A DNA stretch of 27,550 nt. Source: a virus. Below, one piece after another: positions 5,028 to 11,721 of the stretch; position 1 is the stretch's first letter, and each line of letters starts with the position of its first letter. The stretch covers positions 1-27,550 of IMG/VR virus record IMGVR_UViG_3300015371_001478; one strand, given 5' to 3'. The notes beneath the pieces are model-generated. The model was given only the letters and a program-made list of their open reading frames with translations, did no database searches and was not told where the DNA came from. The position numbers and the translations under genes were made by a program.

Positions 5028-5336
5028 ATGTCAGCCCCCGCCGTCGTTTCCTCCCTGTCGTTCTCCTTCCGCCCCCCCGAGCCTCCCCGCCCCGCTGCGG
5101 AAGTGCTCGCCGACATCCGCTCGCGTGGCGGCCGTGTGTATCGCATGATGCAGCCGCCGGGCGTGTTCGTACTGACGACCGACCCAGCCCTGAGGGACTG
5201 GCTGCTGGATAGAGGCGCACGACTGAAGTGCGACATGCAGGGCTACCTGCTGGCCCGTGACAGCAACCGACGCGAGTGGGACCTCACGCTCGGCGGCGTC
5301 ACCGTCGACGGGAGCCTGTGGGAGGCGGCGACATGA
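5028..5336 (+). CDS. Hypothetical protein, 102 aa
   Basis: The ATG at 5028 lies 5 nt after the SSB-like stop with no strong SD, so it is probably translated by coupling. After a Pro/Ser-rich start, residues 24-60 (EVLADIRSRGGRVYRM, GVFVLTTDPALRDWLLDRG) look like an alpha/beta unit, with a second strand-rich part at the end. The family is not recognised. Position between the SSB-like and nuclease genes suggests a DNA-metabolism role. Its stop overlaps the start of the nuclease gene by 4 nt (ATGA). Confidence 0.7.
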   Translation: MSAPAVVSSLSFSFRPPEPPRPAAEVLADIRSRGGRVYRMMQPPGVFVLTTDPALRDWLLDRGARLKCDMQGYLLARDSNRREWDLTLGGVTVDGSLWEAAT

Positions 5337-6217
5337 CGCTCTCGATCGAGCGCTCCCAGCTCTCGCTGCTGCGCCGGGTCGAGGACTCGTGGCCGTTCTC
5401 CGGCTACCCCCGCCTCGACCACCTGAGTCCGTCGGGCCTGGGCAAGTTCATCGAGTGCCCGCGTGAGTTTCAGCAGGAGTACCTGCTGGCCCGGCCGCAG
5501 TTGCCGTCCGAGAACCTGATCGTCGGCGGCGCCTTCCACCTGGCGATGGAGTTCAACTTCAAGCAGAAGATCCAGTCGGGCATCGACCTGCCGGTGGTGG
5601 AGCTGATCGAGTTCCACGACGACGCGGGCTTCGACGCCAAGCTCGACGAGGATCAGGCGAAGGCTGGCGAGGCGATCGTCTGGAAGACCTCCTACGACGA
5701 TGCGAAGGCTCGCGCCCGGCTGATGATCGGCGAGTACCGCAACCGTGTCGCCGAGCGAATCCAGCCGATCGCGGTCGAGCAGAAGTTCTCGGTGCCGATG
5801 GGGCTGCCGGTCCCGGTGCAGGGCCGCTACGACCTGCTGACCAACGAGGTCGGGATCGACTGGAAGTCGGGGCAGAAAAAGACCTACAAGCCGAAGACGA
5901 GCTGGCTGCTGCAAGCGCTGATCTACTCGTTCGCCACCGGCAAGCCGGTCGAGTTCCACACGGTCGCCTGCTCCGACAAGGACCACAACGTGGGGATCGT
6001 GACCGGCCTGGAGAGCGAAGCTCTCCTGGTCCTCCTGTCACAGGACGAGGTCGACGGTCTTACGAACGTCGTGCAGTCGGTGGCGATGGAGATGGTGGAC
6101 TGCATGCGCCGCTACGGGCCGGACAAGCCGTGGCCCGCGCGCGGACGGTTCCACATCTTCGCCTGCGACTACTGCTCGTTCAAGCGTGACTGCCCGGCCT
6201 GGAAGAACGCGCCGTGA
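5333..6217 (+). CDS. Cas4/RecB-like PD-(D/E)XK exonuclease with Fe-S cysteines, 294 aa
   Basis: The ATG at 5333 overlaps the previous TGA (ATGA). Conserved features of the RecB/Cas4-like nuclease family are present: an N-terminal SPSGLGKFIECP with C42, the GGAFHLAME helix with H69, GRYDLL with D167, IDWKSG with D176 and K178, and LLQALIY with Q194 and Y198. The C-terminal CDYCSFKRDC provides C278, C281 and C287, which with C42 make the expected four Fe-S ligands. Members resect DNA ends and work with recombination or replication proteins; here the SSB-like gene is adjacent. All catalytic residues appear intact. No helicase domain is present, so it is a stand-alone nuclease. Confidence 0.85.
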   Translation: MTLSIERSQLSLLRRVEDSWPFSGYPRLDHLSPSGLGKFIECPREFQQEYLLARPQLPSENLIVGGAFHLAMEFNFKQKIQSGIDLPVVELIEFHDDAGFDAKLDEDQAKAGEAIVWKTSYDDAKARARLMIGEYRNRVAERIQPIAVEQKFSVPMGLPVPVQGRYDLLTNEVGIDWKSGQKKTYKPKTSWLLQALIYSFATGKPVEFHTVACSDKDHNVGIVTGLESEALLVLLSQDEVDGLTNVVQSVAMEMVDCMRRYGPDKPWPARGRFHIFACDYCSFKRDCPAWKNAP

Positions 6218-6309
6218 GCACGGTCGCCGATGTGGTGGTGCTCGTGCTCCTGGTGGCGGTGTTCGTCGCCGTCGGCTCCTCGATCGCAGGGTTGAGGCAT
6301 TGGCGTTGA
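6214..6309 (+). CDS. 31-aa membrane micropeptide
   Basis: The GTG at 6214 overlaps the nuclease stop (GTGA). Nearly the whole peptide is one hydrophobic helix (VVVLVLLVAVFVAVGSSIAG, residues 7-26) with a short basic tail ending in RHW and R. The stop overlaps the next start (TTGA), continuing the unbroken chain of coupled genes, which is the main reason for calling something so short. Function unknown; single-span micropeptides often modulate membrane complexes. Confidence 0.5.
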   Translation: MSTVADVVVLVLLVAVFVAVGSSIAGLRHWR

Positions 6310-6494
6310 GCACCGATCCGCGCGGCGACGGCGTCGAGACGACGACCTATCTCGGATTCACGATCGAGGTGTACGCCGACGGCCTCGTCGTGCTCGACCG
6401 CGACGGCAGCCCAACCCCGCTGCTCATCTCGATGGCCTCGGCCCGCAAGCGGATCTCCGCTATGCGCCGTAAGGAACGGGAGCAGGCGACGTGA
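6306..6494 (+). CDS. Hypothetical protein, 62 aa
   Basis: The TTG at 6306 overlaps the stop of the membrane peptide (TTGA); there is no clear SD, so translation probably relies on re-initiation. The N-terminal part is beta-rich (TTTYLGFTIEVYADGLVVLD), followed by a basic C-terminal helix (ASARKRISAMRRKERE), suggesting a small nucleic-acid-binding protein. Family not recognised. The stop overlaps the next GTG. Confidence 0.6.
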   Translation: MSTDPRGDGVETTTYLGFTIEVYADGLVVLDRDGSPTPLLISMASARKRISAMRRKEREQAT

Positions 6495-6667
6495 CTGTCT
6501 GTACGGCGGTCGCCACGCAGCCGGTCGTGCTCCGCGAGGAGTACCGGGACGGGCTGCGCGACACGCTCGCCTGCGGCCACGTCGTGTACTCGTCCTCGAC
6601 CGAGCAGATCGACGAGCGGCTGTGCCTGCAGTGCCTGCGCTCGCGTGCGCCGAGGAGGCGGCCGTGA
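6491..6667 (+). CDS. Small zinc-ribbon-like protein, 58 aa
   Basis: The GTG at 6491 overlaps the preceding TGA. Cysteine and histidine residues in ACGHVVYS and LCLQCLR fit a Cx(1)H...CxxC zinc-binding ribbon spanning about residues 28-49, and the C-terminus is strongly basic (RSRAPRRRP). It resembles the short ribbon proteins common in actinophage early operons. It overlaps the SLOG gene start by 4 nt. Confidence 0.6.
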   Translation: MTVCTAVATQPVVLREEYRDGLRDTLACGHVVYSSSTEQIDERLCLQCLRSRAPRRRP

Positions 6668-7005
6668 AGGTGCTCGTGTGCGGGTCGCGCTCGTGGCGCA
6701 GCTACACGACGATCCTGAACGAGCTGGTGAGCCTGCCGCGTGGGACGCTCGTGATCCACGGCGGCGCTCCCGGCGCCGACAGCTACGCCTCCCGTGCCTG
6801 CCGTGACCTGAACCTGCGCCAGCAGGTGTTCCACGCCGACTGGCGTCGCAAGGGCAAGGCCGCCGGGATCCTGCGCAACATCGAGATGCTCGACGAGAAC
6901 CCCGATCTGGTGATGGCGTTCTGGGACGGCAAGTCCAGGGGCACGGCGCACACGATCGAGCTGGCCCGCTCCCAGGGCGTCCAGGTGCAGGTGCATCGGC
7001 AGTGA
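6664..7005 (+). CDS. SLOG-superfamily (DUF2493/YspA-like) protein, 113 aa
   Basis: The GTG at 6664 overlaps the previous stop. The sequence has the pattern of the DUF2493 branch of the SLOG fold: an N-terminal strand plus KVLVCGSRSW, then LVIHGGAPGADSYASRAC, and ADWRRKGKAAGILRNIEML, with a later MAFWDGKSRGTAHTIELA. SLOG proteins bind nucleotides or nucleotide-derived ligands, and this branch is frequent in phages and near defence or stress genes; its biochemical role is not settled. Here it sits between zinc-ribbon and nuclease genes, so a ligand-sensing role in DNA metabolism or counter-defence is conceivable. The family call is firm; the role is not. Confidence 0.8.
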   Translation: MKVLVCGSRSWRSYTTILNELVSLPRGTLVIHGGAPGADSYASRACRDLNLRQQVFHADWRRKGKAAGILRNIEMLDENPDLVMAFWDGKSRGTAHTIELARSQGVQVQVHRQ

Positions 7006-7505
7006 GCGCCCCCGACCATGCTGCGTTCCTGCGTGAGCTTGAGCGCGGACGCGACCACGAGATCGCGGTTGCGCTGCGCTTGCTCGACGAGGGGTTCGCC
7101 GTGAGGGTTGGGGCGTTGGAGAAGGCCGAGACGCCGTGGGAGGGCGCCCGCTTCCACGATCAGAAGGACGTGGTCGTCGACGAGAAGATCGTGCTGGAGG
7201 TGAAGTCGCGCACCCTCCTCTTCACCTGCCCCGAGGACTACCCGTACCCGACGGTGGCGATCTGCGCCGTCCGGCGCTGGGACTCGCGCGAGCAGAAGCC
7301 GCATGCGTTCGTCTTCGTCTCGCGACGGACCGGCGTGATGCTCTCGCTCAGCACCAAGAGCTTCCCGCAGTGGACGGTCGAGGCGCTGCCCGACTTCCGC
7401 CGCAACGGCTGGACGACGCGGCAGTACTGCGCGCCGACCTCGGCGCTGCTCTCCTTCGACACGCTCGTCGAGGCGTTGCACACCTGGGCGAAGGCGGCGG
7501 CGTGA
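7002..7505 (+). CDS. PD-(D/E)XK nuclease-like protein, 167 aa
   Basis: The GTG at 7002 overlaps the SLOG stop (GTGA). An N-terminal helix carrying E20 (RDHEIAVALRLLDEGF) is followed by D56 and EVKSR (E66, K68), the spacing expected of the PD-(D/E)XK restriction-endonuclease-like core. The rest is mixed alpha/beta with a helical C-terminus. No accessory domain is evident. It could be a resolvase, a trimming nuclease, or a restriction-type enzyme. Its location between SLOG and HNH genes suggests a shared process. Call based on motif only. Confidence 0.6.
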   Translation: MSAPDHAAFLRELERGRDHEIAVALRLLDEGFAVRVGALEKAETPWEGARFHDQKDVVVDEKIVLEVKSRTLLFTCPEDYPYPTVAICAVRRWDSREQKPHAFVFVSRRTGVMLSLSTKSFPQWTVEALPDFRRNGWTTRQYCAPTSALLSFDTLVEALHTWAKAAA

Positions 7506-8200
7506 CGCTCCCGCCCTACCACGGGCCGCAGGTGCGTGGCGTCGACGGCCCCCGCTACACGGTCGGGCCGGACTGCTGCAACCCCGGCTGCCAGCACCGC
7601 GCGGGCAACGTCCACGCCCACCACATCTTCCGGCGCACCGACGCCAGGCTCGGGGGCGCCTACGACTGGGTGGAGATCAAGGGCGCCGCCTACCAGAACG
7701 TGACCTGTGTGTGCTGGCGCTGCCACGAGAAGCTCACGGGGGGTCCGGGTGGGCATCAGGCGGCGATCAAGATCATGGGGTCGGACTACGACTGGAAGTG
7801 GTGGTGGTGCGCCGTCAAGAGCGACATCATCGAGGGCGAGCTGATCGAGACCTCGATGCCGCTGGCGCCGATCGAGCCGCAGCCGATGACCCCGGAGGAG
7901 TTCGCCGCCCGCTCGTCGGAGCCGCTGCCCGAATCGGAACCGTGCCCAACCTGCGGGCACATAAAGCGTGCTCGTGCTTCAACTGGAGCAGCACGGGCAC
8001 GCAAATCCTGGACGATCAAGGTGCCCGACGACGCCGAGAACGGAGCCGAGATCCTCGACACGCTCGTCGACGACATGGGCGTGATCCTGGGGGTCGAGCC
8101 GAACCAGACGGGGCGCTACTACATCGTGCTGCCCTGCGTCTACTACGCCCACCAGGAGAAGGCTCGCTTCGTCGAGAGCCTGAAGGGGTTTGGGGGATGA
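7502..8200 (+). CDS. HNH endonuclease-like protein with extra C-terminal region, 232 aa
   Basis: The GTG at 7502 overlaps the previous TGA. Residues 25-80 form an HNH module: zinc ligands C26/C30 and CWRC (71-74), HAHH with H40 and H41, N66, and H75 in CHEKLTG. A second knuckle, CPTC, lies at 148-151, after which a strand-rich C-terminal region (KSWTIKVPD, GRYYIVLPCVYYAHQEKARF) begins. HNH proteins cut DNA in many contexts such as recombination, packaging and homing; this one is not adjacent to the terminase region, so recombination or repair is more likely. The second zinc knuckle and extra domain are less usual. Confidence 0.75.
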   Translation: MTLPPYHGPQVRGVDGPRYTVGPDCCNPGCQHRAGNVHAHHIFRRTDARLGGAYDWVEIKGAAYQNVTCVCWRCHEKLTGGPGGHQAAIKIMGSDYDWKWWWCAVKSDIIEGELIETSMPLAPIEPQPMTPEEFAARSSEPLPESEPCPTCGHIKRARASTGAARARKSWTIKVPDDAENGAEILDTLVDDMGVILGVEPNQTGRYYIVLPCVYYAHQEKARFVESLKGFGG

Positions 8201-8292
8201 GCACCCAGGGTATGGGCCTCGCCGGTCAGATCACCTCGGGTAGACGCGGGGAGGGTCCACTGAGTCCCGACTCCCGCAAGGGGGGATTTTGA
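8197..8292 (+). CDS. 31-aa basic peptide (low-confidence gene)
   Basis: The ATG at 8197 overlaps the HNH stop (ATGA) and the TGA overlaps the next start (TTGA), so the frame neatly bridges two genes. The peptide is Gly/Arg/Ser-rich with no motif. It may be a real coupled gene or simply a leader that carries ribosomes to the following membrane-peptide gene, whose AAGGGGGG SD lies at its end. Confidence 0.4.
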   Translation: MSTQGMGLAGQITSGRRGEGPLSPDSRKGGF

Positions 8293-8369
8293 CCAGCTAC
8301 CTCATCGTCGCGCTGCTCCTGCTCTGCGCGCTCACCTGGCTCGCCACGCCGCCGGGAGGCAGGCGGTGA
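8289..8369 (+). CDS. 26-aa membrane micropeptide
   Basis: The TTG at 8289 is preceded by a strong purine run (AAGGGGGGA) and overlaps the previous TGA. The product is a single hydrophobic helix (YLIVALLLLCALTWLA, residues 4-19) and a short basic tail. It resembles the micropeptide at 6214 in size and layout. The stop overlaps the next GTG. Function unknown. Confidence 0.5.
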   Translation: MTSYLIVALLLLCALTWLATPPGGRR

Positions 8370-8644
8370 GGAGCGTCATGTGGTGCCCGCGCTGCAACGC
8401 AGAGACGCTCGCGCTCCCGGACGGCTCCTGTGCGTGGTGCTCGCCGAAGATCATGCTGACCGAGAAGCGCGTGCCCGACGGCGAGTGCCGCGAGTGCGGC
8501 AAGCCGTTCTTCTCCGAGCCGATGGGACGCGGGAAGCTCTACTGCTCCAAGCAGTGCCACAACAGGCACTGGGATCGCAGCCCGATCGGCCGTGCCCGCA
8601 GGCTCGCCCGTGACTACCGGAAGCAGCATGGCGACTCAGCCTGA
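8366..8644 (+). CDS. Double zinc-finger protein, 92 aa
   Basis: The GTG at 8366 overlaps the micropeptide stop. There are two zinc modules: CPRC with CAWC near the N-terminus (about residues 7-28), and CREC with CSKQCHNR (about 42-63), followed by a basic helix (RARRLARDYRKQHG). The second module resembles the FCS/HNH-associated finger of phage proteins, so DNA or RNA binding is likely. The gene overlaps the resolvase-like gene by 17 nt, closely coupling their expression. Confidence 0.7.
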   Translation: MRSVMWCPRCNAETLALPDGSCAWCSPKIMLTEKRVPDGECRECGKPFFSEPMGRGKLYCSKQCHNRHWDRSPIGRARRLARDYRKQHGDSA

Positions 8645-8963
8645 GCCGCTGTCCGGCGCCGGGCGCCGCCGCAAAGGCATCGTCGGCGAGCGCGAGGTGA
8701 CCAAGCTCTTCAAGGAGGCAGGCTTCGCCGTGCGCGGCCTGGAAGGACTCGGCGACCACATCGCCACCAAGGGCAAGCCGGGCGGGCTGCTCGCCTTCCA
8801 CGTCGAGAGCAAGCGCCAGGAGCGCGTGCGCATCCGCGAGTGGCTGCGCCAGTGCGTCGCCGAGACGCCCGAGGGCATGGTGCCCGTCGTCTGCTTCCGC
8901 GAGAACAACGAGGAGTGGGCGGCCGTGCTGCCGCTCGACGTGCTGCTGGAGCTGGTCTCGTGA
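8628..8963 (+). CDS. Holliday-junction-resolvase-like PD-(D/E)XK protein, 111 aa
   Basis: The ATG at 8628 lies inside the end of the zinc-finger gene. The pattern RRKGIVGEREVTKLFKEAGF with E21, then D43 (GLGDHIA), then HVESKRQ with E60 and K62, and a helix with Q75 (REWLRQC), matches small phage PD-(D/E)XK resolvase-like nucleases that act on branched DNA. Length is right for a single domain. It would resolve recombination intermediates made with the SSB-like and RecB-like proteins encoded upstream. Confidence is moderate because the family is recognised from motif spacing alone. Confidence 0.7.
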   Translation: MATQPEPLSGAGRRRKGIVGEREVTKLFKEAGFAVRGLEGLGDHIATKGKPGGLLAFHVESKRQERVRIREWLRQCVAETPEGMVPVVCFRENNEEWAAVLPLDVLLELVS

Positions 8964-9235
8964 AAGAACCCGCGTTCAACACGGCGATGCTGCTGGCCGC
9001 GCGTGCGCAGGCCGACCGCGTCAAGTTCCTGGAGGAAGAGAACCGCCGTCTGCGCGTCACGATCGTGAACCTGCGCCGACGGCTGCTACGAGCACGCGAC
9101 GTACACGCCAACTGGCTGCTGCGCCAGCAGGCGTGGCGAGCCGAGCGCGACGAGCTGCTCACCCGACTCAGTTTTTTTTCACCTTCACCGACCCCATCTG
9201 AAATCACCTACCGCAACTGGGGGCCGGGAAGCTAG
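8960..9235 (+). CDS. Coiled-coil protein with a T8 tract near its 3' end, 91 aa
   Basis: The GTG at 8960 overlaps the resolvase stop (GTGA). Residues about 15-68 are a charged, Leu-rich coiled coil (FLEEENRRLRVTIVNLRRRL and following). At 9172-9179 eight T residues in a row encode FF and part of S; what follows (SPSPTPSEITYRNWGPGS) is of different character. A homopolymer this long is rare in this GC-rich sequence and may be a slippage site, an internal terminator, or a sign that the original stop was lost. It is the last gene of the coupled operon; noncoding DNA follows. Confidence 0.65.
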   Translation: MKEPAFNTAMLLAARAQADRVKFLEEENRRLRVTIVNLRRRLLRARDVHANWLLRQQAWRAERDELLTRLSFFSPSPTPSEITYRNWGPGS

Positions 9236-9539
9236 CCGCTCCACATACCGCGTGCTAACCGGGGGCAGTGGCGCACCCCCATGAAACGCCGTCAGAGGGT
9301 CAGGCTGGGCCGTGCGAAGAAGCTGGATGCGATTGAGACCCCGCAGCGGAGCCTTGCTCCGGGGCATGCAGGGATCGGGTTATCCGGGTTGCCGACCCCC
9401 AGCGAGCAGTTACCTGCATGAGCAACGCAGGCTGCCAGCGCGACGACTCACGGCAGGTGCGTTCCCCTCTCGGTTGTTGCCGAGGGGGGAAAGCACGCTG
9501 ACAAGCCGCACTCTGACTACGGCAGGAAGGAAAAACCTC
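9236..9539 (+). other. Hairpin-rich noncoding stretch, possible structured leader RNA
   Basis: No convincing gene lies in these 304 bases. Several helices are visible: GGGGG/CCCCC with inner GTG/CAC around 9261-9280; CGGAGC-CTT-GCTCCG at 9347-9361; CTGCC (9432-9436) with GGCAG (9452-9456); and a 12-bp stem at 9462-9491. It ends in GGAAGGAAAAACCTC before the ATG at 9540. This could be a riboswitch-like leader, a small RNA, or an intergenic control region for the integration genes. I match it to no known RNA family. The 46-codon frame at 9281-9421 has no SD and is not called. Confidence 0.4.
9462..9491 (+). terminator. 12-bp stem-loop, possible terminator
   Basis: TTCCCCTCTCGG (9462-9473) pairs with CCGAGGGGGGAA (9480-9491) with one T-G wobble and a TTGTTG loop. 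It has no T-tract after it, so it is either a factor-dependent stop, a regulatory fold controlling the gene at 9540, or part of the larger RNA described for 9236-9539. Confidence 0.45.
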
Positions 9540-9689
9540 ATGCCAAAGAAACAGAAGAGATTCCAGCAGCCGAGGAAACCGAAGTACAAAACACTCGCTG
9601 AAGGATTTGCTGCTGCTGCAGCAGACGAGCAGAAGAAAATCGATATGCAAAACGAGATTGCAAAAACACTGCGAGGCGAGAAGCGATGA
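9540..9689 (+). CDS. Small basic protein of low-GC composition, 49 aa
   Basis: The ATG at 9540 follows GGAAGGAAAAACCTC. The product is Lys/Gln/Arg-rich (MPKKQKRFQQPRKPKYKTLA) with a helical Ala-rich middle and a basic end, so nucleic-acid binding is plausible. Its base composition is about 47% GC by direct count, far below its neighbours, and it uses codons such as AAA and GAT that are uncommon here. This points to recent acquisition from a lower-GC source. It overlaps the excisionase candidate by 4 nt (ATGA). No family recognised. Confidence 0.65.
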   Translation: MPKKQKRFQQPRKPKYKTLAEGFAAAAADEQKKIDMQNEIAKTLRGEKR

Positions 9690-10006
9690 GCCTGAGACTG
9701 GTGCGAGACAGCGATCACGCCGACGCCTACGAGCAGCTCTACGACTCGCTGCACCGCGTGATCGAGCAGATCATCGACAAGAAACTGGCCGCACTGCCGT
9801 CGCTTGGCTGGCGCTGGATGCCAGCCAAGGAAGCAGGCGTCGTGCTCGGCATCAGTGCCGCAGCCGTGGGCCAGCGGGTCCGGCAGGGCACCCTGCCCGG
9901 CCGCCTGTACGGACGCAGGATCTACGTCGACGCCGAAGCTCTTGCGTCGGAGATCGACCGTGCTACAACAGAGCAGCAATCTGGGCCTGACCCCAGACAA
10001 AGATGA
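9686..10006 (+). CDS. Excisionase/RDF candidate, HTH protein, 106 aa
   Basis: The ATG at 9686 overlaps the previous stop. A helical N-terminus (DAYEQLYDSLHRVIEQIIDK) precedes a winged-HTH of the excisionase type: MPAKEAGVVLGISAAAVGQR at about 45-64, followed by GRLYGRRIYVDAEAL. It lies directly upstream of the integrase gene, the usual place for a recombination directionality factor. The N-terminal helix is longer than in minimal excisionases. A GGGTCAGG-type motif (9986-9994, reverse orientation) lies in its 3' end. Function inferred from fold and position. Confidence 0.65.
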   Translation: MSLRLVRDSDHADAYEQLYDSLHRVIEQIIDKKLAALPSLGWRWMPAKEAGVVLGISAAAVGQRVRQGTLPGRLYGRRIYVDAEALASEIDRATTEQQSGPDPRQR

Positions 10007-10034
10007 GCCGGGCGTCGTTGCGAGACCCCGGCTC
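10005..10034 (+). promoter_or_regulatory. Stem-loop between the excisionase candidate and integrase
   Basis: GAGCCGGG (10005-10012) pairs with CCCGGCTC (10027-10034), beginning at the TGA stop (10004-10006). There is no T-tract. The AGGAGG for the integrase lies about 15 bases later. It may slow ribosomes or polymerase and set the ratio of excisionase to integrase. Confidence 0.5.
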
Positions 10035-10061
10035 TGACTACCACCCAGGAGGTGACCCTGA

Positions 10062-11312
10062 ATGGCAGCAGGTAAGCGTAGCTCCCTCGGTAAGGGGCTA
10101 AAGAAGCGACAGCTCGTCGACGGCTCGTGGAAGTACGAGTACGCCTACGAGACGATCGAGGCGGACGGTAGGCGCAAGCAGCATCTGATGCCGCTTCCGT
10201 CTCACGTCGTGACCGACGAGCAGGCGTTCGACTGGCGCGGCAAGCTGCGCGTGGAGATCGAGGAGGGCGGGAACCCGGCCCCCAACGGCGAGCTGCGGCT
10301 GCATCACGTCGCCGTGCGCGTGTTCGCCGAGATGGAGAAGGAGATGGCCCGTGGCGTCTACGCCGAGGGCACGGTCCGCAACTACAAGCGGGACTACGAG
10401 AACCACATCCGGCCGTACTTCAAGAACTGCCGGATGAAGGACATCACGACGAAGATGCTGATCGCCTGGCTCGACGCCATGCGTGAGAAGCCGGGCAACG
10501 GCGGCGAGAAGATCGCCGAGCTGACACTCAACACTTGGTGGAGCTGCCTGCGCGACCTGATCCGGGACGCCTACGAGCAGGGCGACATCCCGACGAACCC
10601 GTGCTGGCCGGTGCCTCGCCGGAAGCGGCCGAAGCAGCAGGCCCGGCGCTCCTACGTCGAGCGGACGAACGAGCTGATCCTGCGCGACGACCAGATGATC
10701 GCGCTGCTCAACTACATGCGGGAGCACGAGGAGCAGTACGTGGGGATCACGGCGACGCTCGGCTACGCCGGTCTGCGGCTGCAGGAGGCGGCCGGTCTGC
10801 AGCCGTCGAACATCGACGGCAGGCGGATCCTGCTCTCCCAGCAGCTCGCGCTGCTCAAGCGTGGCGAGGAGCCTCGCTACACCAAGCGCAAGGAGGAGCG
10901 GCTCGGCGTCTTCAAGCGGCTCTACCGGGTGATCCCGGTCATGCCCCGGCTGGAGCGCGAGCTGATCTTCCAGGCGGCCCGTGAGCCGGAGGGCAGCCAG
11001 TTCCTGTTCTCGGCGATGGAGTCGCCCGGCACGAGACCGATCTCCTGCGCCACGATCTGCCGGGCGATTGCCCGCTCCGGGGAGCGCTCCGGCGTGGGCA
11101 GGGTGACGCCGAAGGACCTGCGCCGCACGGCGGCCTGCGTGTTCGCCGCCGCCGGAATCGAGCGCCAAGTGGCCTCGCAGATCCTGGGGCACACCCCCGA
11201 GGTCTACGACGGCAGCTATGCGAAGGCGTGGACTGACGAGCGTGAGCTGGTCGAGGTCGAGCGTCTGCTCGCCGCCTACGAGTGGGGCACCGTCGAGGAG
11301 GAGGCAGCATGA
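10062..11312 (+). CDS. int: Tyrosine-family phage integrase, 416 aa
   Basis: The ATG at 10062 lies downstream of CCCAGGAGGTG. The N-terminal arm-binding region is followed by a SAM-like core-binding domain (about 80-185: YAEGTVRNYKRDYENHIRPY and on) and the catalytic domain from about 208. Catalytic residues visible are R239 (GYAGLRLQEAAGL), R354, H377 (ILGHT) and the nucleophile Y386, nine residues after the histidine as usual. In the normally H-x-x-R motif the first position is K351 (PKDLRRT), a known but less common variation. It catalyses site-specific recombination between attP and the host attB. The GGGTCAGG cluster at 13059-13265 is a candidate attP, though it lies 1.7 kb downstream. 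Confidence 0.93.
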   Translation: MAAGKRSSLGKGLKKRQLVDGSWKYEYAYETIEADGRRKQHLMPLPSHVVTDEQAFDWRGKLRVEIEEGGNPAPNGELRLHHVAVRVFAEMEKEMARGVYAEGTVRNYKRDYENHIRPYFKNCRMKDITTKMLIAWLDAMREKPGNGGEKIAELTLNTWWSCLRDLIRDAYEQGDIPTNPCWPVPRRKRPKQQARRSYVERTNELILRDDQMIALLNYMREHEEQYVGITATLGYAGLRLQEAAGLQPSNIDGRRILLSQQLALLKRGEEPRYTKRKEERLGVFKRLYRVIPVMPRLERELIFQAAREPEGSQFLFSAMESPGTRPISCATICRAIARSGERSGVGRVTPKDLRRTAACVFAAAGIERQVASQILGHTPEVYDGSYAKAWTDERELVEVERLLAAYEWGTVEEEAA

Positions 11313-11503
11313 CCATGCACAAGGTCACTGTCGAGGTGGAGTTCTACGCCGACATGAAGGACGAGATGGAAGGTGACGACCAGGCCGACGAGATCGGCGA
11401 CCAGATCGCCAGGTACCTGAGCCTCAGCGGCGCGTTCGCCAGGCTCGGCGTGGCCGAGGACTCGTTCAAGGTGGTCGACTGGATGCAGGAGCCGGTGGAA
11501 TGA
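11309..11503 (+). CDS. Hypothetical acidic protein, 64 aa
   Basis: The ATG at 11309 overlaps the integrase stop (ATGA) and has GAGGAGGAGG just upstream. The product is acidic, beginning with a strand (HKVTVEVEFYADM) and continuing with helical segments (DEIGDQIARYLSL); an alpha/beta mini-domain is likely. Not recognised. Its position makes it co-expressed with the integrase. The stop overlaps the next gene by 4 nt. Confidence 0.7.
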   Translation: MTMHKVTVEVEFYADMKDEMEGDDQADEIGDQIARYLSLSGAFARLGVAEDSFKVVDWMQEPVE

Positions 11504-11721
11504 AGTGGTGGCTCTTCACCTGTTCGGACTGCGACACCGACGAGGGGGTGTTGATCGCACAGAGACCCGACGACGTGAATCAGGAGTCGGGCCTGCCTGG
11601 CGTGGATTTCTGCCCTGGCTGCGACTCGCGCTACTCGCTGATCAACATGGGTGAGGTCGAGGTCACGGGTATGTCGCTCGTCCACCTGCGGATGCGAACG
11701 CCCGCCGAGGAGGAGGTATGA
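11500..11721 (+). CDS. Zinc-ribbon protein, 73 aa
   Basis: The ATG at 11500 overlaps the previous TGA. CSDC at residues 8-11 and CPGC at about 38-41 make a four-cysteine zinc ribbon with a 26-residue loop; the C-terminal third is beta-rich (NMGEVEVTGMSLVHLRM). There is no catalytic motif. It may bind nucleic acid or serve as a structural adaptor. Overlaps the next start (ATGA). Confidence 0.7.
   Translation: MKWWLFTCSDCDTDEGVLIAQRPDDVNQESGLPGVDFCPGCDSRYSLINMGEVEVTGMSLVHLRMRTPAEEEV

Noticed and set aside
9281-9421. A 46-codon ATG frame in the noncoding stretch
   Set aside because: No Shine-Dalgarno, and the sequence is explained as well by the surrounding RNA hairpins; coding pattern is weak.
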